Shown: positions 4,896 to 5,722 of the stretch, piece by piece
Layout of the letters: each line of letters begins with the position of its first letter
Numbering within the stretch: position 1 is the first letter of the stretch
NCBI GenBank assembly: GCA_009698975.1
Contig: WLPB01000075.1
Location: 1-5,722, forward strand
Direction of reading: 5' to 3'
DNA length: 5,722 bases
Source of the DNA: Actinomycetota bacterium
Lineage (GTDB): Bacteria; Actinomycetota; Actinomycetes; Nanopelagicales; Nanopelagicaceae
Position numbers and translations under genes: made by a program
The notes under the pieces: generated by a model
The model's database searches: none
What the model saw: the letters and a program-made list of their open reading frames with translations, nothing else
What the model was told of the DNA's origin: nothing

Positions 4896-4907
4896 AATAA
4901 TCGCCCC
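4896..4907 (+). promoter_or_regulatory. Candidate leaderless -10 (AATAAT-N6-ATG) for ctaE-qcr
   Basis: AATAAT (4896-4901) matches TATAAT at five of six positions and is followed by CGCCCC and the ATG at 4908. No SD lies before this ATG, in contrast to qcrC. The -35 region at 17-bp spacing (AGGCTT) is poor, which would fit an activator-dependent promoter with the inverted repeats upstream. Confidence 0.45.
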
Positions 4908-5531
4908 ATGAGCACTGCAGTCGATCATCACAAGATTACCCGTCCTAATCTCGTTGCCGTAGGGACGATTGTCTGGCTCTCATCTGAGCTGATGTTTTTC
5001 GCAGCGCTCTTCGCAATGTACTTCACAACACGCGCAGTACAAGGCCCAGAGGTGTGGGCTGAGGAGTCACATATCCTCAACATTCCTTTTGCTGTTCTCA
5101 ATACGACGGTTCTTGTTCTCTCTTCTGTTACGTGTCAGTTCGGTGTTTTTGCCGCAGAGCGTTATCAAGCGCGTCGCACCGGATCACTTCTGAAAATATC
5201 TTCATGGGGTATGCGCGAGTGGTTCTCCTTGACGGTTTTAATGGGCGCATTCTTTATCTCTGGTCAGATTTATGAGTACGCCGCTCTTGTCTCAGAAGGG
5301 CTAACGCTCTCCTCATCTGCCTACGGTTCCGTCTTCTATTTGACTACAGGTTTCCACGGACTTCACGTCACCGGCGGGCTGATTGCATTCCTCATTGTTT
5401 TATTGCGAGTCGCTAAAGCTCGACGCTTCACACAGAGTCAGGCGACCACAGCGATTGTCGTTTCGTATTACTGGCACTTTGTGGATGTTGTTTGGATCGC
5501 CCTCTTCTCAGCTATTTATCTTATTAAGTAA
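4908..5531 (+). CDS. ctaE: Cytochrome c oxidase subunit III
   Basis: Subunit III of the aa3-type oxidase, an integral membrane protein that stabilises the catalytic subunit I; it binds no redox metal itself. The 207 residues form about five membrane helices (roughly 17-38, 60-81, 105-125, 141-167, 182-205), the usual short bacterial form. Seen: [13 protein letters not shown] at 23-35 with the conserved Glu27; GQIYEY at 119-124; [11 protein letters not shown] at 147-157; and YWHFVDVVW at 188-196. These are family hallmarks. The start is supported by the family-typical polar N-terminus followed by RPNLVAVGT. qcrC follows after 12 nt, so this gene heads the ctaE-qcrCAB respiratory operon of Actinobacteria. 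Upstream is the divergent control region with two inverted repeats. Confidence 0.97.
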   Translation: MSTAVDHHKITRPNLVAVGTIVWLSSELMFFAALFAMYFTTRAVQGPEVWAEESHILNIPFAVLNTTVLVLSSVTCQFGVFAAERYQARRTGSLLKISSWGMREWFSLTVLMGAFFISGQIYEYAALVSEGLTLSSSAYGSVFYLTTGFHGLHVTGGLIAFLIVLLRVAKARRFTQSQATTAIVVSYYWHFVDVVWIALFSAIYLIK

Positions 5532-5540
5532 GGAAGGAAA
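5532..5540 (+). promoter_or_regulatory. Ribosome-binding site of qcrC
   Basis: GGAAGGAAA lies directly after the ctaE stop; AAGGA (5534-5538) is 5 nt before the GTG at 5544. It decides the GTG as the start and is the strongest SD before any recognised gene here, as expected for a gene inside an operon. Confidence 0.8.
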
Positions 5541-5543
5541 TCA

Positions 5544-5722
5544 GTGAAGCGTTTATCGCGTCTACGTCGCCACCGTGCTGCCGGACCATTTCTCCTCGTG
5601 TTCGCATTGCTTGCCATCGGAACAACCTTCCAGGTAGCTAGCGCTGTTACGACCCCCGAGACAACAGCTGCTGATCGAAGCACTCTGATTGAAGAAGGAA
5701 GACAACTCTTCCTTAAGGGCTG
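5544..5722 (+). CDS. qcrC: Menaquinol-cytochrome c reductase cytochrome c subunit, 3' end cut off
   Basis: 59 codons from a GTG start are visible and the frame runs off the window. A basic N-terminus (MKRLSRLRRHR) precedes one hydrophobic segment (about residues 14-35), a signal-anchor that would place the following domain outside the membrane. A polar linker (TTPETTAAD) leads to STLIEEGRQLFLKG. The last two bases, TG, are the start of what should be the first Cys of a CxxCH haem site, matching the GxxLFxxGCxxCHG pattern of cytochrome c domains. In Actinobacteria QcrC is a dihaem cytochrome c of the bc1 complex that passes electrons to the aa3 oxidase. Position directly after ctaE supports this. 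The haem motifs themselves lie beyond the window. Confidence 0.88.
   Translation, partial: MKRLSRLRRHRAAGPFLLVFALLAIGTTFQVASAVTTPETTAADRSTLIEEGRQLFLKG

Noticed and set aside
1..5722. Search for tRNA/rRNA genes, CRISPR arrays, insertion sequences, attachment sites and toxin or defence modules
   Set aside because: No cloverleaf or rRNA signature, no regularly spaced repeats, no transposase or integrase motifs, and all substantial frames belong to ordinary metabolic, repair or respiratory families.

Overview
The window looks like a stretch of a compact actinobacterial chromosome. The strongest pointers are at the right end. A five-helix cytochrome c oxidase subunit III (ctaE) is followed 12 nt later by the start of a membrane-anchored cytochrome c (qcrC), the ctaE-qcrCAB order of Actinobacteria that carry a bc1-aa3 supercomplex. 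The trpD motifs and the receiver-like protein upstream of ctaE are also of actinobacterial type. By eye the base composition is moderate (roughly balanced GC), gaps are very short and convergent genes overlap. This would fit a streamlined, lower-GC lineage such as the freshwater acI group (Nanopelagicales), but that placement is inference from memory, not a search.

Layout. (1) 1-618 (+): the 3' part of a class I glutamine amidotransferase, overlapping tail-to-tail with the next gene. (2) 2643-602 (-): a likely three-gene leftward unit of alpha/beta hydrolase (carboxylesterase/monoacylglycerol-lipase type), HIT-family hydrolase and a membrane-anchored SAM-dependent methyltransferase. (3) 2644-2665: a 22-bp divergent gap holding a palindrome that may serve as a bidirectional promoter. 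(4) 2666-3364 (+): a DnaQ-like DEDDh exonuclease, overlapping the end of trpD by 74 bp. (5) 4793-3291 (-): a degenerate receiver-domain protein followed 15 nt later by trpD (anthranilate phosphoribosyltransferase). (6) 4794-4907: a 114-bp divergent control region with two similar inverted repeats 35 bp apart and a possible 7-codon leader ORF. (7) 4908-5722 (+): ctaE and the 5' end of qcrC. There are no RNA genes, mobile elements or CRISPR arrays, and no gene-free stretch over 300 bp.

How it works together. The right end is respiratory: CtaE belongs to the aa3 oxidase and QcrC to the bc1 complex that passes electrons to it. The receiver-like protein and trpD are transcribed away from them through the shared control region, so the two units could be co-regulated. 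The left half is housekeeping metabolism and DNA maintenance with no single pathway visible.

The most interesting signals are regulatory. Several genes have a -10-like hexamer exactly 6 nt before the start codon and no Shine-Dalgarno sequence, which suggests leaderless transcription. By contrast the operon-internal qcrC has a strong ribosome-binding site. I see no convincing new multi-gene system such as a defence or secretion locus. The best candidates for new biology are the ctaE/receiver control region, the symmetric divergent promoter at 2647-2660, and the degenerate receiver itself.
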